Positions 35,052 through 43,257 of a stretch of DNA of 64,000 nt are shown here, piece by piece; the stretch's first letter is position 1, and the number at the start of each line of letters is the position of its first letter. The notes beneath the pieces are model-generated. The model saw only the letters and a program-made list of their open reading frames with translations. It was not told where the DNA came from and did not search any database. The position numbers and the translations under genes were made by a program. Source of the DNA: Streptomyces cucumeris. Lineage in GTDB: Bacteria > Actinomycetota > Actinomycetes > Streptomycetales > Streptomycetaceae. The stretch is from positions 344,632 to 408,631 of the forward strand of contig NZ_JANCLX010000002.1 of assembly GCF_024295805.1 (NCBI RefSeq), in the 5' to 3' direction.

Positions 35052-35086
35052 ATGTGCATCCTACACACGATGTGTACGATGCACAT
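35052..35086. promoter_or_regulatory. MarR operator, 35-base palindrome
   Basis: Outer arms ATGTGCATC (35052-35060) and GATGCACAT (35078-35086) and inner arms TACACA (35062-35067) and TGTGTA (35071-35076) give a near-perfect palindrome between the divergent MFS-fusion and MarR genes. Two adjacent MarR dimers could bind here and repress both genes. Confidence 0.85.
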
Positions 35087-35122
35087 TGCCAAGGAGAAGT
35101 ACGGGGGCGGTGAGGAGGAAGC

Positions 35123-35650
35123 GTGCTGGAGCGCCTGGAACGCGAGCTGATGCTGGTCGCCCGGTGCCATGTGCTGACGCCCCGGGACCGCAAGACCACG
35201 GGGGCGGACGCGGCCGCTGAGGCCAGGTCCGGTGACGCCGACGGGACCGCGGGCCGCTGCGGCCCGGACCGGCTGGACCGTTCCGCCTATCTGCTCCTCT
35301 CCCGGCTGGACGCGGAGGGCGCGATGTCCATCGGCCAGCTCGCCGACGCGTTCCAGTTGGATGTCTCGACCGTCAACCGGCAGACCGGAAACCTGGTCCG
35401 CAGCGGTCTCCTGGAGCGCATCCCGGACCCGGACGGCGGCCTCGCCCGCAAACTGCGCGCCACCACCGAGGGCGCCGACCGCTTCACCGCCGAACGGGAA
35501 CGCCGCCGGGCAGCCCTGGCCGGGCTTCTCGAGGGCTGGACCCCGGAGGAGGTCGCCCGCTTCGAGGAGATGCTGACCCGCTTCAACCGCGAGGTGGAGA
35601 CCAAGGAGGGCCACCTCTGGCCGCGCGAGGACAACACGGCAGGTGTGTAG
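35123..35650 (+). CDS. MarR family transcriptional regulator
   Basis: A 175-aa winged-helix regulator: dimer helix at the N-terminus, a Gly/Ala/Asp-rich insertion (about residues 24-48), then SAYLLLSRL, the recognition region MSIGQLADAFQLDVSTVNRQ and the wing DPDGGLARKLRAT. GTG 35123 follows GGAGGAAG. It is divergent from the drug-efflux MFS fusion and the 35-base palindrome lies between them, so it probably represses that pump until an inducer, perhaps its substrate, binds. Confidence 0.92.
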   Translation: MLERLERELMLVARCHVLTPRDRKTTGADAAAEARSGDADGTAGRCGPDRLDRSAYLLLSRLDAEGAMSIGQLADAFQLDVSTVNRQTGNLVRSGLLERIPDPDGGLARKLRATTEGADRFTAERERRRAALAGLLEGWTPEEVARFEEMLTRFNREVETKEGHLWPREDNTAGV

Positions 35651-35800
35651 CGAGGCGGGCGGGTAGCGAGGTGTGAGCGGGCCGGAATGTGTGCACCCGG
35701 CCGTACGTTGCCCTGAACAGGGAAAGCGTCACAGTGCGGAGCACCGCACGGGCACCGCACGCATTCACCTTCACCCGAGAAGTCCGAGGAGGACGCGGTC

Positions 35801-36196
35801 ATGTCGACCCACGCACCCCACCCCACGACCGGAAGCGGCAGCGGCGGGCACCGCGTGGATGTGGTCCGCGGCTCCCAGCGCGTCAAGGTCACGATCGACG
35901 GCCAGGTCGTCGCCGAGTCCCGCCGCCCGCTGCTCGTCCATGAGACGGGTATGCCGGTGCGCTACTACCTCCCGCCGGAGGACGTGGACCTGACCCTCTT
36001 CGAACCGACCGACACCACGACCACCTGCCCCTTCAAGGGCGAGGCGGCCTACTGGACGTTCATCGGCGCGGAGAGCGGCGGCACGCTGCGACCGGATGTG
36101 GTCTGGGCGTACCCGCAGCCGATCGACGCGGTGGCGGAGATCAAGAACCATCTGTCGTTCTACGACTCCGTGGCCGAGGTCGCCGTGGAGGAGTGA
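35801..36196 (+). CDS. DUF427 domain protein
   Basis: A 131-aa DUF427 protein with the family signatures RVKVTIDGQVVAESRRPLL, ETGMPVRYYLPPEDV and TTTCPFKGEAAYW, ending with an NHLSFYDSVAEVAVEE-type segment. The fold is a small beta-barrel; function is unknown in bacteria. ATG 35801 follows GAGGAGG. No transmembrane segment. It stands alone, with no indication of its pathway. Confidence 0.92.
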   Translation: MSTHAPHPTTGSGSGGHRVDVVRGSQRVKVTIDGQVVAESRRPLLVHETGMPVRYYLPPEDVDLTLFEPTDTTTTCPFKGEAAYWTFIGAESGGTLRPDVVWAYPQPIDAVAEIKNHLSFYDSVAEVAVEE

Positions 36197-36269
36197 CGGC
36201 GCCCGGCCTCCGGCCGCCGTCACCCGGGCAGGGGCCTTGCCCGGCCCCGGCGGCGGGAACGGCTGTCGC

Positions 36270-36734
36270 GTGCACATCCACGCGTACTCGTGGCTCGGCG
36301 AGAAGGAGCTCTTCGACCGGGAGGCGCGCCGCCGCCTCCCGGACCGCCCCCGGCCGCCCGGCACCGCGGAGGACGAGGAGCACTACCGGTCGCTCCTCGA
36401 CACCTTCCGCCGCTCGGAGCTGCCCCCGATGGAGACGTCCCACTGGCTGCTGAAGCCACCCTCGGCGATCCGCGCGACCTTCGACGAACCGAAGGACGCG
36501 GCGGCCTGGCTCGGCCGCGAACTCACCGAACACGCCCCCGGCTTCCTCTCCCAACAGGAGGCGGACGCCGCCCGCCTGTCCCGCCTGGTCGCCACGGCGG
36601 CGGAACGCCTGGCCCACGGCGGGGACGTCTCGTTCGGCTTCTACCTCGGCCGGACATCCTTCCTCTCCCTGGCCCTGGTCACCTGCTCCCCCAACCACAC
36701 CACCCCGAACCTCAGGTGCCCGCGGGGTGGCTAG
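36270..36734 (+). CDS. hypothetical protein
   Basis: A 154-aa protein that I do not recognise. It opens with HIHAYSWLGEKELFDRE, continues through HWLLKPPSAIRATFDEPKDAAAWLGRELTEHAPGF and has a C-terminal hydrophobic stretch (FGFYLGRTSFLSLALVTCSP). Codon usage is typical of Streptomyces. GTG 36270 is a guess, as no good ribosome site is visible. Its TAG stop overlaps that of the convergent gene in the shared CTAG at 36731-36734. Confidence 0.6.
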   Translation: MHIHAYSWLGEKELFDREARRRLPDRPRPPGTAEDEEHYRSLLDTFRRSELPPMETSHWLLKPPSAIRATFDEPKDAAAWLGRELTEHAPGFLSQQEADAARLSRLVATAAERLAHGGDVSFGFYLGRTSFLSLALVTCSPNHTTPNLRCPRGG

Positions 36735-37384
36735 CGGTCCCAGTGGATGGTGACGGGCGTGTCGGGCAGCCGGTCGGCGCCGGGGCATTTGAACCAGTCC
36801 TGAGCGATATCGCGCGCCGCCTGAGCCGCGAATGCGGACAGCGCGCGAAGCCCCTTGGTCGACTTGGTGGGTACGCCGCGTGACCCGACGGCGTCCCGGA
36901 CCAGGGAGGCGCTGGTGCCGACGTTGAGCCGGTTCGTGCCCCCGGCCGGCGAGGATCCGCAGGAGATGTAGAGCGAGATCTCCCCCTTGTCGGAGAGATA
37001 GCCGTAGGCATCTCCCAGTGAGACGGGGATCCCTTTGCTCACGATGCGCTCTCGGGAAGTACTGTCCAGGCCACGTGAGTAGACGACGATTGCGTCCTGG
37101 TCTCCGACCTTGAGTTCGCAGCTTCCGCCATGGCCCTTGATGATGAACCCGACGTCCTGCTCCTCGACTTCATCTCCTTGACTGGGGAGCAGCGGGGCGA
37201 TCTCCTTTCCGGAGATGCGCTCCGTGCAGACTCGTGCCGGGACTTTGATGGCGTCGTCCGATAGTGCGCGAGTGACGGCCCACCACGCCCCGGTACCTAT
37301 CACCGCCAGGGATAACAATGCGGCGACCACTCGCCTGCGACTGTTCAGCAAGGTGAACGACATCTGTGAGAACGGCCTCTTCAC
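36731..37384 (-). CDS. membrane-anchored hypothetical protein, TTA-containing
   Basis: A 217-aa protein with one N-terminal transmembrane or signal-anchor helix (about residues 19-40, VVAALLSLAVIGTGAWW) and an external domain containing several cysteines (VCTERI, GGSCELK, ISCGSS, WFKCPG). Function unknown. Codon 24 (37313-37315) is TTA, so translation depends on bldA. It begins 9 bases after the DUF6571 gene stop and is the third gene of an operon with the WXG-like and DUF6571 genes; similar small exported proteins follow such pairs in Streptomyces. The start ATG 37384 overlaps nothing and has a weak ribosome site (GAGAACGG). Confidence 0.75.
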   Translation of the reverse strand: MKRPFSQMSFTLLNSRRRVVAALLSLAVIGTGAWWAVTRALSDDAIKVPARVCTERISGKEIAPLLPSQGDEVEEQDVGFIIKGHGGSCELKVGDQDAIVVYSRGLDSTSRERIVSKGIPVSLGDAYGYLSDKGEISLYISCGSSPAGGTNRLNVGTSASLVRDAVGSRGVPTKSTKGLRALSAFAAQAARDIAQDWFKCPGADRLPDTPVTIHWDR

Positions 37385-37393
37385 TGGGTGACT

Positions 37394-39667
37394 TCAATCG
37401 CGGGTGGCTTCGTACACATCGTCGGCTGCGCCCTTGACGTCAGAGCTGCTGGGGTCGAGACCAGCTTCCTTCGCGGCACTCAGGAACGCTCGCTTGGCCG
37501 CTTGCGCCGTTCGCTCGCCTTCGTCCTGCACATAAGCACCCCGATTCTCCTCAATCTGCTTGGCCGCCTCTTCCGGGTCCTTGAGTTGCTGGCCGAGTAC
37601 TGCCTCGCGAATGTCCTCGGTGGCCCAGCCGACTACGTCTCCGGCAATCGGGACGTAACCTGTGCCGAGGTCGAGGAAACGTCCGACCCACTTGTCGGTC
37701 TGCGTCAGTTTCTCGTTGTACTCCTCGACCTTCTGGACGCTGTCATCGGCACCCGCGATGGCGTCCGCCCGGCCGCCGGACGCGACGTCCGCAATCCTTC
37801 CCCCCGCCTGTGAAGCCCTTGCGCCGACCTCCGCGAGGCTCTCGCCATCCGCGCGTTGCTCGATTGCCGCACGCATGGCCTCGGTTGTCACGGCTTGTCG
37901 TGCATGGGTGATGGTGGAGTACGCCTCAGGGTCTTCGGCCGCGGTTCCCAGGAAGGTGTCCAGTACGCGGGCCGCCTTGGCCCCTCCGAGATCGGGGGCG
38001 GCCCCGGTATCCCGGTAGTACCCACTCTCGTCCCCACCCGCATACACCCGCTGAATGTCATGCATGTACTCCGCCGACATATTCCCCAGACTCCCCGCGA
38101 TCGGCGCGAGTTCACCCTCCCCCTTGAACAGATCGGGGTTGGCCGCCACCTTCTTCACCACCGTGCTGAACAACTCCGCCTGGTCCAGGGTGTGATCCTT
38201 CGCGGGGCCGGCACTGTCATACGCCCGCCCCGACGTGGCGGACTCCAGCGCATGCCCCAGAGCCTCCTTGCCGTAGTCCGCACGCTCCCCGACTCCACCG
38301 AGGACATCCTTCGTCGCGTCCGTCGCGTACCAACGATGGTTCTTGCCGTCCTTGTCACCCAGGAAGTAGTCCAGATTGCGGAGCTTCTCGAGCCCGTCGT
38401 CCTTCTTTCCACCCGTGGAGCCCTGGAAGAACTCCGTCGACGCCTCCGGGCTATGACCGAGCCCTTCGAGGAGTCCCGGAATCGGGTCCCAGCCGGGCCC
38501 GCCCTTCTTGTCGAGGTTGAGGCGGAATTTCGTGTCCCCATCAGGCCCCTCGGCCCACGCCCACGCGTTCGGGTTCTTCCGGTCGAAGGCGACCATGTCC
38601 TGCGCGATGGGGACGAGAAATTCCTTGTCGTACTTCCCGTGGCGCAGCAGGGTGGACAGGACCTGATAGCCGGTGGTGTCCGCCCGTCCCCATGGATCGG
38701 AGGGCAGAGGCCCCTTCCCCACCTTCTTCAGCTCGGTCACCCATGACTTCCCGAGGTAATCCTTGTCCTCGCGAAACGCGGTGTGCGGGTCATCCCTTCC
38801 GTCCGGCCGGTGGGTCGCCGTGGCCAGCGTCTCGCCCATGCTGACCTGAATGCTGTGGGCCAGTTCGAGCTGAGCCTTGCTGCATCCCTCCGGGGCGCCG
38901 AGCGCGACATACTGCTGGAAGCGCAAGGCGTCCGTGGGCCCCAGCGAACGGTAGAAGTCCACGGCGAACTCACGGTCCTTGCGGTTCCCGGCGAGAAGCT
39001 GCTTGAGTTCCGCCAGCTTGGCCCCGGTGAGCTTTTTGTCCCACGCCTGCCCGGGTTCGAGTGCCAGCCTGGCGAGCTCGACGGCCCGTTCCGCCTGGGC
39101 GTCATCGAGCGAGTCATATCTCGCGTGGCCGAAGTTGTGGCTGTCGCCGCCGTGGATCTTCTTCAGGGCACGGGTCACGGAGTTGTCGATCTCGTCCGCC
39201 TGCGCGATGAGCCCGTTGATCCGGCTCTCCAGGGCCTCCCGCTCCCGGGCCTGCGTAGGGGTCTCCTGATCGGTGTCCCCTTGCCGCCCCACCGCCACGC
39301 ACGAGACCGTGCCGTCGTCCAGCCCGGTGACCCTGATGTGCGACTTCTTGGCGTCGACGTCCACGGCGGTCTTCAGATCGGACTGGATCTCCGTCAGATC
39401 CGTGTGCGCGTCCCGGAGCATGCTCCAGATGGCCTTGGCCTCGGTGTGCGCGTCCCGGAATTCCTTCCCGGTCTTGCGGACGAACGGCCGGGTGACATCG
39501 GCGGTCAGCCCCGCCCAGCGCGCGGCTTCGGACTGCTTGACCATGCCGTCCTTGGCATCGGTGGCCAGCGTGTCCAGTTGGTCCACCATCTCCTTCCAGT
39601 CGTCGGCCGCCGCGCCGAGACTCTCGAAGGAGACGTGATACAGGTCGTCGAACGTCAATCGGGCCAC
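37394..39667 (-). CDS. DUF6571-like large alpha-helical protein
   Basis: A 757-aa protein that opens LTFDDLYHVSFESLGAAADDWKEMVDQLDTLA, a WXG100/ESX-like helical hairpin (about residues 1-110), followed by a long mainly helical body and a glycine-rich GGRADAIAG segment near the end. I recognise it as DUF6571-like, a Streptomyces family encoded beside small WXG-like proteins; a role in ESX-type secretion or as a large secreted effector is inference. There is no signal peptide. GTG 39667 is the family start, preceded by GAGGGGGCGG. It lies 14 bases after the WXG-like gene and 9 before the anchored protein gene, all in one operon. Confidence 0.75.
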   Translation of the reverse strand: MARLTFDDLYHVSFESLGAAADDWKEMVDQLDTLATDAKDGMVKQSEAARWAGLTADVTRPFVRKTGKEFRDAHTEAKAIWSMLRDAHTDLTEIQSDLKTAVDVDAKKSHIRVTGLDDGTVSCVAVGRQGDTDQETPTQAREREALESRINGLIAQADEIDNSVTRALKKIHGGDSHNFGHARYDSLDDAQAERAVELARLALEPGQAWDKKLTGAKLAELKQLLAGNRKDREFAVDFYRSLGPTDALRFQQYVALGAPEGCSKAQLELAHSIQVSMGETLATATHRPDGRDDPHTAFREDKDYLGKSWVTELKKVGKGPLPSDPWGRADTTGYQVLSTLLRHGKYDKEFLVPIAQDMVAFDRKNPNAWAWAEGPDGDTKFRLNLDKKGGPGWDPIPGLLEGLGHSPEASTEFFQGSTGGKKDDGLEKLRNLDYFLGDKDGKNHRWYATDATKDVLGGVGERADYGKEALGHALESATSGRAYDSAGPAKDHTLDQAELFSTVVKKVAANPDLFKGEGELAPIAGSLGNMSAEYMHDIQRVYAGGDESGYYRDTGAAPDLGGAKAARVLDTFLGTAAEDPEAYSTITHARQAVTTEAMRAAIEQRADGESLAEVGARASQAGGRIADVASGGRADAIAGADDSVQKVEEYNEKLTQTDKWVGRFLDLGTGYVPIAGDVVGWATEDIREAVLGQQLKDPEEAAKQIEENRGAYVQDEGERTAQAAKRAFLSAAKEAGLDPSSSDVKGAADDVYEATRD

Positions 39668-39681
39668 GGTCGCCGCCCCCT

Positions 39682-40137
39682 CTACCGGTAGTAGCGGGAG
39701 ATCTCGGAAACGGACATGGCGCTGCCGTTCCGATGCGTCATGGAAGCGCCGATCTCTTTGTCCGTATGGGCCTGTGACTTCTTGGTGTAGTCGAGACCGT
39801 TGGAGATATGGGCGCAGGCTTGGAGCAATGTCTTGAGCTGGTCGTTCCACATCGTGGCCATGGTGGTGAGGGCATCGGCCATACCGAAGTGGTGCGCCCC
39901 CAGCGACTTCGCGGCCTTGGCCGTCGCGCCGTCGTCCTTCGCCCCCCGGGTGATATCGCCCGCCTTCTTCAGGCGGGCGTGGAGTAAGAACGCCTCATGG
40001 CCGACCCGCCCCAGATCATCCTGATGCACCACGAGATCGCCGGAATCCCCGCCCGATGAGCCCTTGCCCGCGCTGTTGACCCGCATCCGGGACGCCGCCT
40101 CGGCACGCAGCCCACTCCATTCCCCGTCGAATGACAC
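39682..40137 (-). CDS. WXG100-like small helical protein, TTA-containing
   Basis: A 151-aa helical protein (WSGLRAEAASRM, then MWNDQLKTLLQACAHISNGLDYTKKSQAHTDKEIG) with the size and helix pattern of ESX/WXG-like substrates, though no exact WXG motif lies at the turn. It is the first gene of the operon with the DUF6571-like and anchored proteins, 14 bases upstream of the former, and is probably its secretion or folding partner (inference). GTG 40137 follows GGGGAGAG. Codon 51 (39985-39987) is TTA, so bldA would gate the operon at its first gene. Confidence 0.75.
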   Translation of the reverse strand: MSFDGEWSGLRAEAASRMRVNSAGKGSSGGDSGDLVVHQDDLGRVGHEAFLLHARLKKAGDITRGAKDDGATAKAAKSLGAHHFGMADALTTMATMWNDQLKTLLQACAHISNGLDYTKKSQAHTDKEIGASMTHRNGSAMSVSEISRYYR

Positions 40138-40339
40138 GCTCTCTCCCCAGTTGCGTCATGAACATGAAGTTACCGACAGCCTATGGGAGTTGACGCCCCG
40201 TACGGATGCGCGAAGACCGGCGTGTCACCGAAAAGCGGTACGCCCACGGTCGCGGCCCTTGACGACGTGGGAGAAACACCGGGTGATCTGAGTAGCAGGA
40301 CTCATGCGCGGGCGCTGCCCGCCGGGTGGGATGGTGCCC

Positions 40340-40714
40340 ATGCCCGACAGCACAGCACCCGCCCCCGCACCGGATGCGTACGACCAGCGAGCCTGGATCT
40401 TCCCCCTGCTCTCCCTGCTCGTCACGCTTCCGCTGGTCTACGTACTCAGCATCGGGGTGGGCTTCGCCGGAATGTCGTGCGACACCGGCTCCAGCGCCGA
40501 GATCAGCCGATGCAACGCCAGTGCGGCTCCCGCCATCAAGGTGTACTTCTGGGGCCTGCTGCTCCCGCTGGCACTGCTGGTGGCCAGCTTGACCCTGCCG
40601 CGACGCCGGAGCCAGCGCCTCCGGCGCGGCGTCCTCGCCCTGCTGGTGCCCTTCGCCGTGCTCTTCCTGTACGCCGTCTTCCACGCCATGGTCGACTGGC
40701 CCCCGACCACCTGA
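40340..40714 (+). CDS. small membrane protein
   Basis: A 124-aa protein with three predicted transmembrane helices (about residues 20-45, 65-85 and 95-115) separated by a short external loop containing two cysteines (MSCDTG and ISRCNAS) and an Arg-rich inner loop (LPRRRSQRLRRG). Function unknown. ATG 40340 is listed; ATG 40331 is equally possible. It is convergent with the kinase gene and divergent from the WXG-like operon. Confidence 0.65.
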   Translation: MPDSTAPAPAPDAYDQRAWIFPLLSLLVTLPLVYVLSIGVGFAGMSCDTGSSAEISRCNASAAPAIKVYFWGLLLPLALLVASLTLPRRRSQRLRRGVLALLVPFAVLFLYAVFHAMVDWPPTT

Positions 40715-40752
40715 TACGACTCTGTGGATGCGTGGATGCAGCGGCCCGCCTC

Positions 40753-43233
40753 TCAGCCGATCGCCGCCTGCATCATCCGCTTGGCGACGGCAGCCGCACG
40801 GTCGTCCCCGACGCGGGCGTCCTCCACGACCACCGCGACCGCGACCCGCTTCCCGCCGTCACGTCGCGCGTACGAGGTGAACCAACCGATCTGCCCCTCG
40901 TCCGTACCGCCGTTGGCCGTGGCCGGCTGGCCGCCGAGGTCGGCGCCGCTGATGCGGGCTGGGCGGCCCGCGCCGTCGGCGATGACGTCCGCCATCGCCG
41001 AGCGCAGCTCGCCCGCCGTCTTGGCGCTGACCACCTGGGTGGTGGCGGATTCCGGAGTCCTGCCGCGCAGGGTCTTGCCCTCGGAATCGGTCACCCGTGA
41101 GACCAGATGGGGCGCGACCAGCTTGCCGTCGTTCTCCAGCGCCGCGGACACCATCGCCAACTGGAGCGGGGTCGCCGTCACCTCGGACTGACCGAGGCCG
41201 GAGAGCGCCGTGTGCGCCTGGTCGGCGGGGTTCGGGTACTGGCTTTCGGCAGCCCGGACCGGTGTCATCTGGTCTTCTGAGTTGAAGCCGAACTTCTCCG
41301 CCATGCCGCGCAGTTTCTCCGCCCCGAGATCGGCGGCCGCCTTGGCGAACACGGTGCTGCAGGACTCGCGCAGTGCGACGCGCAGGCTGACGTTCTTGCA
41401 GTGCCCCGCGCCCTCGTTCCGCACGACCGTGGCAGTACCGGGGAGGGCGTACGGCTCGGGGCTCTGCGTGGCCGCGTCGATCGACTCGTACAGTCCGCTC
41501 TCCAGCGCCGCCGCGGTCACCACCAGCTCGAACGTCGCACCGGGCGGATACGTCTTTCGCAGCGCGCGGTTGTGCAGCGGGGTGCCCTTGTCGTGGTTGG
41601 CCTCCAGCCACGCCTTCTGGTCCTCGGTGGTGTTCCCGGCGTAGGACGAGGGGTCGTACGACGGTCTGCTCACCATCCCGAGGATCTCGCCGTTCGAAGG
41701 ATCGATGGCCACGGCCGCGCCCTTGGCGTTCCCCAACGCCTCGTACGCCGCCTTCTGCACCGCGGGATCCACGGTCGTGATGACGTTGCCCGGGGCCGTC
41801 AGCCCCTTCTCCTGGCCGTTGAGGACCTCGCGGTACAGGCTCTCGATCCCCGTGGCGCCGAAGGACTGGGACGACTGCCCGGTCACGGGGAGGTAGAGCG
41901 CACCGTCGGTGTAGGTGCGCTGGTACGGGAAGCTGTTCTTGGGGGTGTACCGAGAGCCGGTCACCGGCTTGCCGTCCACGATGATGTCGCCGAGGCCCTT
42001 GTTGCCGCCGCCCCCGGTGGAGCCACCCTTGGCCCCGCCGCCCTTCTCCGAACCGGCCGCACCAGCCGAACCGTCGTCGCCCGTGAGCTGTACGACGGTG
42101 AACACCCCGCCACCGATCACCGCCAGCGCGGCCACCACGGCGAGCGCGATGCGTGCCCGCGACCGCCGCTGCGAGACGGGAGCGGGTGCGGGAACGGGGG
42201 GAGCGGAGGGTACGGGCGGGGGTGGCGTGGCCGGTACGGCGGGGGAGGAGTGCGGAACGCGCGGGTCCGGCCCATCCGGTACGGGCCTTTCCCGGGCCGC
42301 CTCCGGCCGCGGTTCCTCCTTCTCCCGCCGGGCCACATGTCCGGCGACCGCCTCGGGAAGCCACCCCCGGGAGTCCCGCTCCAACAGTTCGTCCCCGGCC
42401 AGCTCCCGGCAGATCTCGATCACCGCGGCCGGCGTCGGCCGCTCCACCGGATCCTTCGCCAGACAGCGGGACACCAGCCCCCGCAGCTCCTCCGGACAGT
42501 CGCCGAGATCCGGCTCCTCGGCCACGATCCGGTACAGCAGCGCGTGCGACGACCCCTCGCCGAAGGCATGGGTGCCGGTGGCGGCGAAGTGGGCCAGCAG
42601 CCCGAGCGCGAAGACGTCCAGGGCCGGGCTGACCGCCCGCCCGGAGATCTGCTCCGGAGCCATGTACCCGGGTGTACCCAGCCGTTCGTCCGGCCCGGTC
42701 AGCGCCGTGGCGTCCATGGCGTGCGCGATACCGAAGTCGATGACGCGCGGCCCGTCGGAGGCCAGCAGCACGTTGGAGGGTTTCAGATCACGGTGGATCA
42801 GCCCCGCCCCGTGGATCGACTGCAGCGCCTCGGCCACTCCGGCCACCAACTGGAGCACGGTGGTCGGCGGCAGCGCACCGTGCTCGCCCACCGCGGCGCT
42901 GAGCGAGGGCCCGGCGACGTACGCGCTGACGAGCCAGGGGCGCGGACTGTCGGCGTCACTGTCGATGACGGGCGCGGTGTACGGCCCCTGCACCCGCCGC
43001 ACCGCGGCGACCTCCCGCGCGAACCGCCGCCGGAACTCCTGGTCCTGGGCGTACTCGTCACGGATCACCTTGAGCGCCACGGGCAGCCCGCCCCGGGTGT
43101 ACGCCAGGTACACGGCGCCCATCCCCCCGACCCCGAGCCTGCCCCGCACCCGGTAACCGGCGATCTCCGCGGGCTCGTCCCCACCCCAAGCGTCCACTGA
43201 CCCCGTCCCCCTCGGCCACAGCTCACGGCTCAT
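40753..43233 (-). CDS. Ser/Thr protein kinase with extracellular pseudo-penicillin-binding domain
   Basis: An 826-aa fusion. The Hanks-type kinase (about residues 25-275) has an intact GRLGVGGMGAVY loop, catalytic HRDLKPSN and DFGIA, so it should be active. A Pro-rich linker and one transmembrane helix (about 356-380) lead to an external class B-type transpeptidase-like domain (about 450-820). Its catalytic motifs are all changed: the usual STFK serine tetrad reads ATFE (about 559), SxN reads SCS, and KTG reads QPA. It therefore cannot acylate and probably acts as a sensor of peptidoglycan, lipid II or beta-lactams in place of PASTA repeats (inference). ATG 43233 lacks a strong ribosome site. 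It lies 24 bases after the OGG-fold gene, same strand. Confidence 0.92.
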   Translation of the reverse strand: MSRELWPRGTGSVDAWGGDEPAEIAGYRVRGRLGVGGMGAVYLAYTRGGLPVALKVIRDEYAQDQEFRRRFAREVAAVRRVQGPYTAPVIDSDADSPRPWLVSAYVAGPSLSAAVGEHGALPPTTVLQLVAGVAEALQSIHGAGLIHRDLKPSNVLLASDGPRVIDFGIAHAMDATALTGPDERLGTPGYMAPEQISGRAVSPALDVFALGLLAHFAATGTHAFGEGSSHALLYRIVAEEPDLGDCPEELRGLVSRCLAKDPVERPTPAAVIEICRELAGDELLERDSRGWLPEAVAGHVARREKEEPRPEAARERPVPDGPDPRVPHSSPAVPATPPPPVPSAPPVPAPAPVSQRRSRARIALAVVAALAVIGGGVFTVVQLTGDDGSAGAAGSEKGGGAKGGSTGGGGNKGLGDIIVDGKPVTGSRYTPKNSFPYQRTYTDGALYLPVTGQSSQSFGATGIESLYREVLNGQEKGLTAPGNVITTVDPAVQKAAYEALGNAKGAAVAIDPSNGEILGMVSRPSYDPSSYAGNTTEDQKAWLEANHDKGTPLHNRALRKTYPPGATFELVVTAAALESGLYESIDAATQSPEPYALPGTATVVRNEGAGHCKNVSLRVALRESCSTVFAKAAADLGAEKLRGMAEKFGFNSEDQMTPVRAAESQYPNPADQAHTALSGLGQSEVTATPLQLAMVSAALENDGKLVAPHLVSRVTDSEGKTLRGRTPESATTQVVSAKTAGELRSAMADVIADGAGRPARISGADLGGQPATANGGTDEGQIGWFTSYARRDGGKRVAVAVVVEDARVGDDRAAAVAKRMMQAAIG

Positions 43234-43257
43234 GGACTGCCGCGATGGGGAATCATG

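Noticed and set aside
41401..43200. Long plus-strand open frame across the kinase gene
   Set aside because: Antisense shadow; composition is biased and no motif is seen.
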